A program made the position numbers and the translations under genes. Below, one piece after another: positions 15,532-23,234 of a DNA stretch of 64,000 nucleotides; the first letter of the stretch is position 1; each line of letters starts with the position of its first letter. The notes under the pieces are model-generated. The model was not told where the DNA came from, did not search any database, and was given only the letters and a program-made list of their open reading frames with translations. The stretch is from Algimonas arctica. GTDB taxonomy: Bacteria > Pseudomonadota > Alphaproteobacteria > Caulobacterales > Maricaulaceae. The DNA lies in the NCBI RefSeq assembly GCF_014652695.1, contig NZ_BMZH01000012.1, forward strand, positions 1 through 64,000, read 5' to 3'.

Positions 15532-18141
15532 TTATGCGCGGGTCCGTTGCGCAATTTCTAGAACGTTTTTGCTGGGTTTTGCCGCAATGATGCGGTCGAG
15601 CTCAGCCCGAACGAGCGCTTGTCGTGTCGGGTCCAGTTTCCGCCAAATCTCGAATGACCCGAGCAAGCGGGCTGCGACAGAGGGGTTTCGTGTATCCATG
15701 TCGAGAACTTGATCCGCGAAAAAGCGATAACCCGAGCCATCTATTTTGTGGAACAGCTTCGTGTTGCCAAACGCAAACCCACCCACGAGCGCGCGCACAC
15801 GGTTAGGGTTGTTACGTTCATAGCTCGGCATTTCGGCGAGGCGTATGATCGCTTGGATGCCGTCGGCATGGTGACGCATTGATTGCACCGAATACCATTT
15901 ATCAATCACCAGTGGTTGATCTTTCCATTTCTCAAAGAATTGAGTCATGGAGCTTTCAACGCGTTGCCCGCCAAGGCGTGACAGGGTGACGAGCGCGCCA
16001 ATTTCGTCCGTCATATTGGTCGCGCCGTCGAGTTGGTTAGTCGCCAAAGAGGCGGCGAGCGGATCAAACCGCGCCGCCAAAAGTGAGAGGCAGCGCCCTT
16101 TGAGCGCGCGTCGCCCGGCGGCTTTCGCGTCAGGCGAAAACGGTCCGTCATCATTTTTCACTGTGTAAGTGGCGACAAGGTCATCGCGGAGCGTATCGGC
16201 GATTGCGCGGGACAACCAATTGCCAGCTTCGTGCACGGCAATAGGATCGACAGGGGCCGCGACCATCAACACTTCCATCGCGGATGGCGGCGTCAACACG
16301 AGCGCTTTGAACGCATCGTCAAATTGTGGGTCGCGCAAGGTGACGGCTAGGGCATTTGTATAATCGCGCAGTGCCGTATCCATTTTCGGCATTCTGCCCG
16401 CTTCTAGCGCTTTCGCGAAATCTGCCAGTAGGCGGCGGGCCAAGGTTTGACCCGCTTCCCATCGATTAAAGGCGTCTGGATCTTGGCCCATCAAGCGAAT
16501 GAGATCTTCCGTCGTCGCGTCTGAATTCAATATCACGGGCGCGGAAAATCGCTGCAGCACAGAAAGGGAATGCGGCACGTCGAAACGCGGGTAGGATATG
16601 GTGGTTTCATCGGTTGTCATGACCGTGAGTTGTGGTTCCATCAACGGACCGTCATCCCCAATTGCCTGCCAACGGATCGGTAGTAACATCGGTTTCTTAT
16701 TGGGCTGTCCCGGTGTGGGCAGGGTTTCTTGATAGAAGGAAACTGTCTGGCTGATGACCGGAGTCGTTGGTGTCTGATGGCGACGAACCGTAAGACGCGG
16801 TGTTCCGGCCTGTTGATACCATTGAATAAATTGAGACATGTCTTCACCAGACGCGTCGGCGTGGCAATCCAAGAATTGTTCGATGGTCGCCGCCGTACCG
16901 TCGAGGCGCGCAAAGTAGAGGTCACTACCTTTGCGGAACATGTCGTCGCCTAACCAGGCTTTGAGCATGCGGATCAATTCTGCGCCTTTTTCATAAATCG
17001 TCGCTGTGTAGAAATTGTCGATTTTGACATATTCGGTTGGGCGCACAGGATGGGCGAGCGGTCCGTTGTCTTCGGCAAATTGACGTGCCCGCAAAGCGCG
17101 GACGTCTTTGATCCGTTGCACCGCTGCGCCGCGTTGGTCGGCCGAAAACTCTTGATCGCGGAAGACTGTAAAGCCTTCCTTTAAGCAGAGTTGGAACCAG
17201 TCCCGGCAGGTGATGCGATTGCCGGTCCAATTGTGGAAATATTCGTGCGCGACGACGGATTCGATCCGCTCAAAATTCATATCTGTTGCCGTCTGCGCAT
17301 CGGCGAGCAGGAGTGAAGAGTTGAAAATGTTCAACCCTTTATTTTCCATGGCCCCGAAATTGAAATCGCGCACCGCGACGATCATGAAAATATCAAGATC
17401 ATATTCCCGGCCAAAGGCGCGTTCGTCCCACGCCATTGACCGTTTCAGACTGTCCATCGCATAGGCGGCTTTAGGCGCGTCACCTGGATCGACATAAATT
17501 TCTAGCGGGATGTGACGTCCGCTCATGGTCGTAAAACTATCGTCCAAGCGATCAAACTGTCCGGCAACGAGCGCAAAAAGGTAGCAGGGCTTGCGGAAAG
17601 GGTCATGCCAGACAGCAAAGTGACGCCCGCCATCAATCTCTCCACCGTCGATTTTATTGCCATTGGATAGTAGCGTTGGATAGGTGGATTTGTCCGCATC
17701 AATTAGGATCGTATAAACACTCATGACATCCGGGCGGTCTGGAAAATAGGTAATGCGACGGAATCCTTCGGCCTCGCATTGTGTGAAAAAGCGTCCCCCG
17801 GAGACATAGAGCCCCATGAGCGTCGTATTGGCGCTGGGGTCGCAGACCGTCTCTATGTTCAATGTAAATTCGTCGGGTGTTTCAGCCACAATCAGCTGCG
17901 TTTGCGTCAGCCGATATTCGCTGCGCTTGAGCAGACGTCCATCAATCTCAACACTGACGAGTTTGATGTCTTCGCCGTCTAGTTCCAAAGGTCCGGGCGC
18001 GATCCGTTTCATCGTCAGTAAAGACCGGACTGTCGTTGATTTCGGATCTAGCCGAAAATCGAAGCGCGCTTCGGCAATTTCGAAATTATAAGGGACATAG
18101 TCCGACAATCGGGTCGGCATGGGGGCTGCATCAGTTTTCAT
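15532..18141 (-). CDS. pepN: Aminopeptidase N (M1 family)
   Basis: A cytoplasmic zinc aminopeptidase that removes N-terminal residues during protein turnover (869 residues, normal for bacterial PepN). The substrate-binding GAMEN motif is at 263-267, the zinc motif HEYFH at 299-303 and the third ligand E322 in LKEGFTVFRDQEFS. The C-terminal helical regions typical of the DUF3458 part extend to the end. It stands alone on the minus strand between an EAL gene and a divergent PfpI gene. Nothing in its sequence is unusual. Confidence 0.95.
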   Translation of the reverse strand: MKTDAAPMPTRLSDYVPYNFEIAEARFDFRLDPKSTTVRSLLTMKRIAPGPLELDGEDIKLVSVEIDGRLLKRSEYRLTQTQLIVAETPDEFTLNIETVCDPSANTTLMGLYVSGGRFFTQCEAEGFRRITYFPDRPDVMSVYTILIDADKSTYPTLLSNGNKIDGGEIDGGRHFAVWHDPFRKPCYLFALVAGQFDRLDDSFTTMSGRHIPLEIYVDPGDAPKAAYAMDSLKRSMAWDERAFGREYDLDIFMIVAVRDFNFGAMENKGLNIFNSSLLLADAQTATDMNFERIESVVAHEYFHNWTGNRITCRDWFQLCLKEGFTVFRDQEFSADQRGAAVQRIKDVRALRARQFAEDNGPLAHPVRPTEYVKIDNFYTATIYEKGAELIRMLKAWLGDDMFRKGSDLYFARLDGTAATIEQFLDCHADASGEDMSQFIQWYQQAGTPRLTVRRHQTPTTPVISQTVSFYQETLPTPGQPNKKPMLLPIRWQAIGDDGPLMEPQLTVMTTDETTISYPRFDVPHSLSVLQRFSAPVILNSDATTEDLIRLMGQDPDAFNRWEAGQTLARRLLADFAKALEAGRMPKMDTALRDYTNALAVTLRDPQFDDAFKALVLTPPSAMEVLMVAAPVDPIAVHEAGNWLSRAIADTLRDDLVATYTVKNDDGPFSPDAKAAGRRALKGRCLSLLAARFDPLAASLATNQLDGATNMTDEIGALVTLSRLGGQRVESSMTQFFEKWKDQPLVIDKWYSVQSMRHHADGIQAIIRLAEMPSYERNNPNRVRALVGGFAFGNTKLFHKIDGSGYRFFADQVLDMDTRNPSVAARLLGSFEIWRKLDPTRQALVRAELDRIIAAKPSKNVLEIAQRTRA

Positions 18142-18286
18142 AAGTTAGATATGCGTCCTCGTGAGCGCACTGGCAATGATAGGCGCAATCGAAATGCGGT
18201 GCTCACAGGCAGGATTGCGATACAATGTTGAAAAGCCGAAGTTTTTTGGAACGATCAACCCGACCCACTCATTGAGTAGGCAAGGC

Positions 18287-18304
18287 GAGCGCATTTATGC
18301 GCTC
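18287..18304. other. Short perfect inverted repeat in the pepN-PfpI intergenic region
   Basis: GAGCGCA and TGCGCTC with a TTTA loop form a 7-bp stem, 71 bases upstream of the PfpI start. It lies in a 233-base divergent promoter region that otherwise contains only unremarkable sequence and a GAAGGAG/GAGGAG-rich stretch near the start codon. It could be an operator or an mRNA leader hairpin. Confidence 0.3.
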
Positions 18305-18374
18305 ATCGCGACGACAATAGCGTCTATTTCGAAGGAGAGAGACGCCGCGGTTACTCTTAGTACTGAGGAGTACC

Positions 18375-18950
18375 ATGACAAATTTGAATCAAAAGAAACT
18401 ACTCATCATTGCCGCTGACGGTTTTCAGCAGGAAGAATTTTTTGAACCGTTGGAATATATGCGCAATCAAGGCGCAACGGTCCACGTGGCCTCAATGAAG
18501 AAAGAGCCGATTAAGGCCGATAGTGAAGAGCAACGCGAGTATACGCCCGAACTCACTTTCGCTGAGATCAATGTTGCCGATTACGAGGGTCTGATAATTC
18601 CCGGTGGTTTAAAAAACCCCGATACGCTGCGCCAACAAGATGATGCGGTGCAATTGGTCCGAGACTTTGCAGAACAAGGTAAGACGATCGGCGCAATCTG
18701 CCACGGTCCGTGGCTCTTGATCGAAGCCGATTTGATTCAGGGCCGGGAGCTGACTTCATTCCCATCCCTTAAAACCGATATCCGTAATGCGGGGGGGCGC
18801 TGGACGGACGGTGAAACAGTGACAGACAATGGTTTTGTCACCAGCCGTAAACCCTCAGACATTCCAGCGTTTAATCGCAAGCTGGTCGAAGAGATTAACG
18901 AGGGTCGTCACGAACGGACCTTCTCGCGCGAATTTAAACGCGCCGCATAA
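18375..18950 (+). CDS. DJ-1/PfpI family protein (YhbO/YraA-like)
   Basis: A 191-residue cytoplasmic protein of the DJ-1/PfpI superfamily. The nucleophile elbow is C109 followed by H110 (GAICHGPW), and the conserved acidic partner is E20 (GFQQEEF). The segment LIIPGGLKNPDTLR is typical of the YhbO/PfpI subfamily associated with general stress resistance; proposed activities are protease or glyoxalase/deglycase, still debated. It has its own promoter region and a good terminator downstream (19016-19049), so it is probably a single-gene unit. GAGGAG is placed just before the ATG. Confidence 0.9.
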   Translation: MTNLNQKKLLIIAADGFQQEEFFEPLEYMRNQGATVHVASMKKEPIKADSEEQREYTPELTFAEINVADYEGLIIPGGLKNPDTLRQQDDAVQLVRDFAEQGKTIGAICHGPWLLIEADLIQGRELTSFPSLKTDIRNAGGRWTDGETVTDNGFVTSRKPSDIPAFNRKLVEEINEGRHERTFSREFKRAA

Positions 18951-19015
18951 ATTCTCAAAATATTGAACGACGAACAGGTCAGCCCTTCAATCAGTTTGAA
19001 ACCATTTGTCATTGA

Positions 19016-19049
19016 GCTGCCCTCATCCTCGTGATGGGGCGGCTTTTTT
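19016..19049 (+). terminator. Rho-independent terminator after the PfpI gene
   Basis: A GC-rich stem (GCTGCCCTCATC against GATGGGGCGGC, with one wobble pair and one bulge) around a CTCGT loop is followed by six T residues. This is a classical intrinsic terminator for the gene ending at 18950. Confidence 0.75.
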
Positions 19050-19105
19050 CTTGCTTCAAGTCTCTGTGATTAGGATGTGAGACTTTGATGCCGTAGGAGC
19101 CCGCC

Positions 19106-19951
19106 ATGACACAAACACTATCAGATTATACACCCGCCAAAATTTGGACATGGGACAAGGAAAGCGGCGGTCGTTTCGCCAATATAAATCGCCCGATTAG
19201 CGGGGCTACCCATGACAAGGACCGCTCCGTTGGCGAGCACCCGATGCAGCTTTATTCACTCGGCACACCCAATGGCGTTAAAGTCACGATTATGCTCGAA
19301 GAGCTGCTGGCCGCCGGTCACTCCGGCGCAGAGTATGACGCATGGCTTATCAATATTGGCGAGGGTGACCAATTCTCATCCGGCTTTGTTGAAGCGAACC
19401 CAAACAGTAAAATCCCGGCCCTTATGGATCATTCAGAGGACCCGCATGTGCGCGTATTCGAGTCTGGCGCGATCTTGACTTATCTGGCGGAGAAGTTCGG
19501 TATGTTCTTTCCGACCGAGCGGGCGGCTCGCGCCGAGTGCCTATCATGGCTTTTCTGGCAAATGGGCAGCGCGCCTTATCTTGGCGGCGGGTTTGGCCAC
19601 TTTTACGCTTATGCGCCGATGAAGATTGAATATGCCATTGACCGCTTCGCGATGGAAGTGAAGCGTCAGATGGATGTTCTGGACAAACAATTGGCCAAAC
19701 ATGAATTCATTGCTGGTCCCGATCTGACCATCGCTGATTTGGCGATCTACCCGTGGTACGGCGCTTTAGCGCGCGGAATTCTCTATAGTTCTGAGGAGTT
19801 CTTGCAGGTGAAAGATTATACGCATGTCATGCGTTGGGCCAAGCAATTGGGCGCGCGGCCAGCGTTTCAGCGCGGACAACTCGTGAACCGGACGTGGGAT
19901 GATAAAGGACTGCCGGAAAGACATAATGCGAGTGATTTCGACAAAGAGTAA
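19106..19951 (+). CDS. yghU: YghU-like glutathione transferase / disulfide-bond oxidoreductase
   Basis: A 281-residue glutathione transferase of the Nu/YghU type, active in the cytoplasm as a glutathione-dependent disulfide or peroxide reductase. The long N-terminal extension (IWTWDKESGGRFANINRPISG) is diagnostic for YghU. The thioredoxin-like domain contains LYSLGTPNGVKVTIMLEEL and the gamma-glutamyl-binding FESGAILTYLAEKFG; the all-helical domain carries LTIADLAIYPWYG. GGAG lies 9 bases before the ATG. Strong terminators lie on both sides, so it is transcribed alone. Confidence 0.93.
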   Translation: MTQTLSDYTPAKIWTWDKESGGRFANINRPISGATHDKDRSVGEHPMQLYSLGTPNGVKVTIMLEELLAAGHSGAEYDAWLINIGEGDQFSSGFVEANPNSKIPALMDHSEDPHVRVFESGAILTYLAEKFGMFFPTERAARAECLSWLFWQMGSAPYLGGGFGHFYAYAPMKIEYAIDRFAMEVKRQMDVLDKQLAKHEFIAGPDLTIADLAIYPWYGALARGILYSSEEFLQVKDYTHVMRWAKQLGARPAFQRGQLVNRTWDDKGLPERHNASDFDKE

Positions 19952-19957
19952 CGCATA

Positions 19958-19985
19958 AAAAACCCGGCCTTGGCCGGGTTTTTCG
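19958..19985 (+). terminator. Intrinsic terminator between yghU and a convergent gene
   Basis: AACCCGGCC and GGCCGGGTT form a near-perfect stem with a 2-base loop, preceded by A residues and followed by T residues. The symmetry lets it work for both yghU (plus strand) and the convergent gene ending at 20000 (minus strand). Confidence 0.85.
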
Positions 19986-19999
19986 ATTCTATCGGTTAT

Positions 20000-20386
20000 C
20001 TATGCGGCTTCGAGCCAATCTTCGGCACGGGCCAGATCGACAATGCCGAAACTATCGACTTCCATCTGCGGCATGGCGGTGCCTTCGATTTTCGCAGTCG
20101 AGCGCAGGAACGGGCTGTCGGTGACAACGGCGCATTTCTCGCAGGCTTCAAGACCGCGCATAATGTCTGCGAGGGACAGGAACGTTTTTCTCACGGACCC
20201 AAGGTCGGGGAAGTGCATCTTCGGAATTTCGAGATAAAGTTGGTAGCTGTCTTGGCTTTCGCCGAGTGTTTCAAACCATTCTATCGTTTGGATGGTTTCT
20301 TCCCGGTCGACAGGTCCATTCACGGACAGCCAGACAATCGGGGCTTCAAATTTAGCGGTAAGATTAGCGGTGTTTAAGTCATTCAT
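20000..20386 (-). CDS. Small cytoplasmic protein, possibly SpoIIAA/STAS-like
   Basis: A 128-residue soluble protein with no signal peptide or membrane segment. The strand/helix pattern (IVWLSVNGPVDREETI, YQLYLEIPKM, KCAVVTDSPFLRSTAKI, ending in the helix ARAEDWLEA) resembles the SpoIIAA-like group of STAS-fold proteins, where the last helix also often has an A-x-x-WL pattern. That assignment is from overall pattern only. It is convergent with yghU and shares the bidirectional terminator. The 204 bases upstream, shared with the next lipoprotein gene, hold no element I can firmly name. Confidence 0.6.
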   Translation of the reverse strand: MNDLNTANLTAKFEAPIVWLSVNGPVDREETIQTIEWFETLGESQDSYQLYLEIPKMHFPDLGSVRKTFLSLADIMRGLEACEKCAVVTDSPFLRSTAKIEGTAMPQMEVDSFGIVDLARAEDWLEAA

Positions 20387-20590
20387 AAAGGCGGTTTTCT
20401 CCTGTGGTTACAAATGCAACGTGACGAATATGAATTTGTTCCGAGAAATCCATGGAACTTGAACATGATGATTCCGAATTTTTAAGGGTTGTCGGCCTAA
20501 GTCATCCCGTCGCTGTCCGGTGGGCCATTGCAAACATCGCTTCCCTTTTGACTCTATTGGGCGACTTTCGAATTCTTGGCGGAGTATCCC

Positions 20591-21268
20591 ATGACTAAAT
20601 CAAAATTACGTTTTCTCGCATTGACGACCTGCTGCGCGGTGCTGGGGACCGGATGTCTGTCCACGCCGGGCGTTGGTATCGGCGTGACGGGCGGCACAAC
20701 GGGTGTGGCAGCTGAGGTCAAAGCTAATCCGCTTCCGTCCAGTCGATTACTTGTTCGCGGTAGTTATAATTTCGCGGAATTTTCTGGCGACGTTGAAAGT
20801 GATGGTATTCAGTATGATGGTGATTTCACACTCTCCAACTTTGGTGCGGTCGCCGACGTCGCGCCATTCGGCGGACCGTTCTATATTTCAGGCGGTGCCT
20901 ACGTCGGGAAAAAAGAAGCCGACTTAATTGCGACGCCTGCGTCAAATGTCACAATTGGAGGAACAAGCTTCACACCGGCAGATGTCGGCTCATTAATTGG
21001 GAAAGCCGAATTCAAAGATGTTGCGCCTTATGTTGGCGTGGCGTTCGATAATTTCGCGAACAGTATTGGTGGATGGTCATTAAATGCGCGCGCCGGTGTC
21101 ATGTTTGTTGGGTCGGCCGATGTAAGCCTGACGTCTGCGAATGGCTTGCTCAGCTCTGATCCGGTCTTGCTGAATGAACTCATCGAGGAAATCGAGTCGA
21201 TTGAACAAGATGCGGAAGACTATAAATATTTTCCTGTCGTGACGCTCGGCATTACGCGCAGATTTTAA
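20591..21268 (+). CDS. Outer-membrane-associated lipoprotein of unknown function
   Basis: I do not recognise a specific family. The protein (225 residues) has a lipoprotein signal with lipobox LGTGC at about residues 18-22, then alternating polar/hydrophobic strands (RLLVRGSYNFAEFSG, PFYISGGAYVGKKEAD, YVGVAFDNF, LNARAGVMFVGSADVSL) and a terminal aromatic residue (GITRRF). This pattern suggests a small outer-membrane beta-barrel of the OmpW or porin-like kind carrying a lipid anchor, although a lipidated barrel is unusual. ATG 20591 is chosen for its GGAG 7 bases upstream. A strong terminator follows, so it is a single-gene unit. Confidence 0.75.
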   Translation: MTKSKLRFLALTTCCAVLGTGCLSTPGVGIGVTGGTTGVAAEVKANPLPSSRLLVRGSYNFAEFSGDVESDGIQYDGDFTLSNFGAVADVAPFGGPFYISGGAYVGKKEADLIATPASNVTIGGTSFTPADVGSLIGKAEFKDVAPYVGVAFDNFANSIGGWSLNARAGVMFVGSADVSLTSANGLLSSDPVLLNELIEEIESIEQDAEDYKYFPVVTLGITRRF

Positions 21269-21296
21269 ATCCCCAAAGACGCCCCCTCTTTGAAAG

Positions 21297-21324
21297 GCCC
21301 CGGGGATAAGCCGGGGCTTTTTTT
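21297..21324 (+). terminator. Intrinsic terminator after the lipoprotein gene
   Basis: GCCCCGG and CCGGGGC form a perfect 7-bp GC stem with a 7-base loop, followed by seven T residues. It lies 28 bases after the stop codon at 21268. Confidence 0.88.
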
Positions 21325-21417
21325 GCCGAGTTCGAATTCGCAGGTTTCGAGGTGTTTTCTAAGCGCTATTCACGCCAATGATCGCTGCGAGGGTTCTGTC
21401 GCAAACCTTAAAGTCGC

Positions 21418-22110
21418 TTAGCGCTCAAATTCGTGAGCATCGGCATAGGCAGCCTGCCAGCTCGGACGGGCTTTCAGGCGTTTGGCGTAATCCTGGACCG
21501 GACCGTCCTTTGCGACACCGTAGGATCGCATCCAGCCAATATTTTGCGCCATGATACAGTCTGCTGCGGAGAATTGAGGGCCGCAAATCCAATCTTGATC
21601 GAACAATCTGGCGTTTAATTGCGGGACGATTTCATTTTGCAATTTCGCCATGTTGAACGCCACAATCGTTTCGCTTCGCATCTGTTTTGGAAAGAGGTCG
21701 CGATTTAAGCGAATGTTCCAAAGGATCGTATCGAGATGGGCCGCATTAAAGGCGACCATTTGTAAATAGTCGCCGCGTGCGACCGGATCTGACGGAGGCG
21801 GGCTCAGCCGGGCGTCAGGGTAGAGATCTGCGAGGTGCAGGATCATCGCGCCACTCTCGAATAATGTCTGCTCGCGTCCATCGGTATATTTCAAATGCAG
21901 GACCGGAACAGCATGGTTTGGGTTTAGCGATAGAAATTTAGGCGCCATCCCTTCGCCTTTCATCAAATCGACACGGATCAGATCGTGGGGGATATCGAGC
22001 TCAATCAGGAGCATCCTGATCCGGACGGAGCGGGAGAGCGGGTAATGATAAAGCGTTGCGTGCTGAATGGGGCTCGGAGAGGGCGTTGTCTTTGTCATGC
22101 GCGCGAGCAT
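21418..22110 (-). CDS. Glutathione S-transferase family protein
   Basis: A 230-residue cytosolic glutathione transferase. The N-terminal thioredoxin-like domain has LYHYPLSRSVRIRMLLIELDI, where the serine or tyrosine near residue 21-25 would act on glutathione, the cis-proline motif HAVPVL, and LFESGAMILHLADLYP. The helical domain includes FSAADCIMAQNIGW. Substrate is unknown. The start is uncertain: ATG 22110 or ATG 22098, neither with a clear ribosome-binding site. It is divergent from the gamma-glutamylcyclotransferase-like gene with only 16 bases between, so their promoters must overlap or lie inside the coding regions. Confidence 0.9.
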   Translation of the reverse strand: MLARMTKTTPSPSPIQHATLYHYPLSRSVRIRMLLIELDIPHDLIRVDLMKGEGMAPKFLSLNPNHAVPVLHLKYTDGREQTLFESGAMILHLADLYPDARLSPPPSDPVARGDYLQMVAFNAAHLDTILWNIRLNRDLFPKQMRSETIVAFNMAKLQNEIVPQLNARLFDQDWICGPQFSAADCIMAQNIGWMRSYGVAKDGPVQDYAKRLKARPSWQAAYADAHEFER

Positions 22111-22126
22111 AGGCTAGCGCGGCACA

Positions 22127-22462
22127 ATGGAATACCTTTTTTCATACGGAACGCTCCAAACGCCCGCCGTTCAGATTGATACATTTGGCGAGACACTGGT
22201 CGGCCAATTCGACGCGCTGGTTGGTTTCACCCAAACACTCATTGAGATTACTGATCCCGATGTTTTAGCGCTCAGTGGCGAGCGCTTTCATCCGATTGTC
22301 AGCGAAACGGGAAATATAGAGGACCGCGTTACAGGGACAGTTTTCGCGCTGACGGCGGCACAGCTCGCCAAAACTGACGCCTATGAAGTCGATGATTATG
22401 AACGCGTAGAGGTGACGTTGGCGAGTGGGAAAACGGCCTGGCTCTACGTAGCCGTGCGTTAA
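22127..22462 (+). CDS. Gamma-glutamylcyclotransferase (AIG2-like) protein
   Basis: A 111-residue protein with the GGCT fold: substrate-binding FSYGTLQ at residues 5-11 and a probable catalytic glutamate in TDAYEVDDYERV near residue 86. Enzymes of this family release 5-oxoproline from gamma-glutamyl peptides or act on related amides. Its divergent pairing with a glutathione transferase fits glutathione metabolism, but this is inference. The stop is only 2 bases from the end of the convergent TRIC gene, and I see no terminator between them. Confidence 0.88.
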   Translation: MEYLFSYGTLQTPAVQIDTFGETLVGQFDALVGFTQTLIEITDPDVLALSGERFHPIVSETGNIEDRVTGTVFALTAAQLAKTDAYEVDDYERVEVTLASGKTAWLYVAVR

Positions 22463-22464
22463 AT

Positions 22465-23085
22465 TTACTTCGCTTGCGGCAAAGACCACCCAAATCGGAT
22501 CGCGCAGGCTCGCAGTGTGAACGCGAGGCTGAACCCGATCAGGGTCGAGAGTTCGAAGGATAGTCCAGCCCGGTCTGAGAGCGCGTAGCCCAATCCGCCG
22601 AGCAGTGCGGCCGTGGCGTAAATATCTTGTTTGAGCAGCATCGGCTCCCGTCCGGCCACGACGTCGCGCAGTAATCCCCCCGCAGACGCAGTCACGCCGC
22701 CCATAATGACGGCAATGGTGATGGAATGACCCAAGCCAATCGCTTTAGCCGTCCCGGCCACAGCAAATAAAGCCAAGCCGACGGCATCGGCCCATCGGAT
22801 CGGCTTAAAATCTTCGACGCGTGTGCCAAATATCCACGCCAAGATGGCCCCAAACATCACCATTAAAAGGTAACGCGAGTCTGAAAGCCAAAACACCGGT
22901 GCGTCGAGGATTAAATCCCGCAAAGTGCCGCCGCCTAGAGCCGGGAGGAAAGACAGGACGAGCACGCCGAGCGGATCCATTTTGGCGCGCACAGCAACAA
23001 TGCCGCCTGAGACGGCAAAGACGAGCACGCCGATTTGGTCGAGAAGGCCGAGAGCGAAGCCGAGGTTGATTGCATCCAAATTCAT
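22465..23085 (-). CDS. TRIC cation channel family membrane protein (UPF0126, YicG-like)
   Basis: A 206-residue integral membrane protein with about seven hydrophobic segments and the internal two-fold repeat of the family, each half carrying a glycine-rich motif followed by RD (GGGTLRDLILD near residue 51 and ASAGGLLRDVVAGREP near residue 138). Prokaryotic TRIC homologues form trimeric cation channels; some relatives are linked to glycine or other solute movement. No operon partner is seen. The 149 bases before the next gene on the opposite strand act as a divergent promoter region. Confidence 0.9.
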   Translation of the reverse strand: MNLDAINLGFALGLLDQIGVLVFAVSGGIVAVRAKMDPLGVLVLSFLPALGGGTLRDLILDAPVFWLSDSRYLLMVMFGAILAWIFGTRVEDFKPIRWADAVGLALFAVAGTAKAIGLGHSITIAVIMGGVTASAGGLLRDVVAGREPMLLKQDIYATAALLGGLGYALSDRAGLSFELSTLIGFSLAFTLRACAIRFGWSLPQAK

Positions 23086-23234
23086 GCGCCGCCCCTGACA
23101 ATTTGTTGGCGCTCTGGCAAGCCTTGTAAGAGGAAAGTCTATTCGTTTTTCGTTTTACACGACCTAACATTGCATAGATGCCCAATGTCGATTAGCCGAT
23201 TTAATGAGGTCAGCAGTCTTTGGGACGAATAGAG

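Noticed and set aside
20548-20576. Possible sigma-70 promoter (TTGACT, 17 bases, AATTCT) before the lipoprotein gene
   Set aside because: The implied transcript would start at or inside the ribosome-binding site, leaving almost no leader, and the -10 match is poor.
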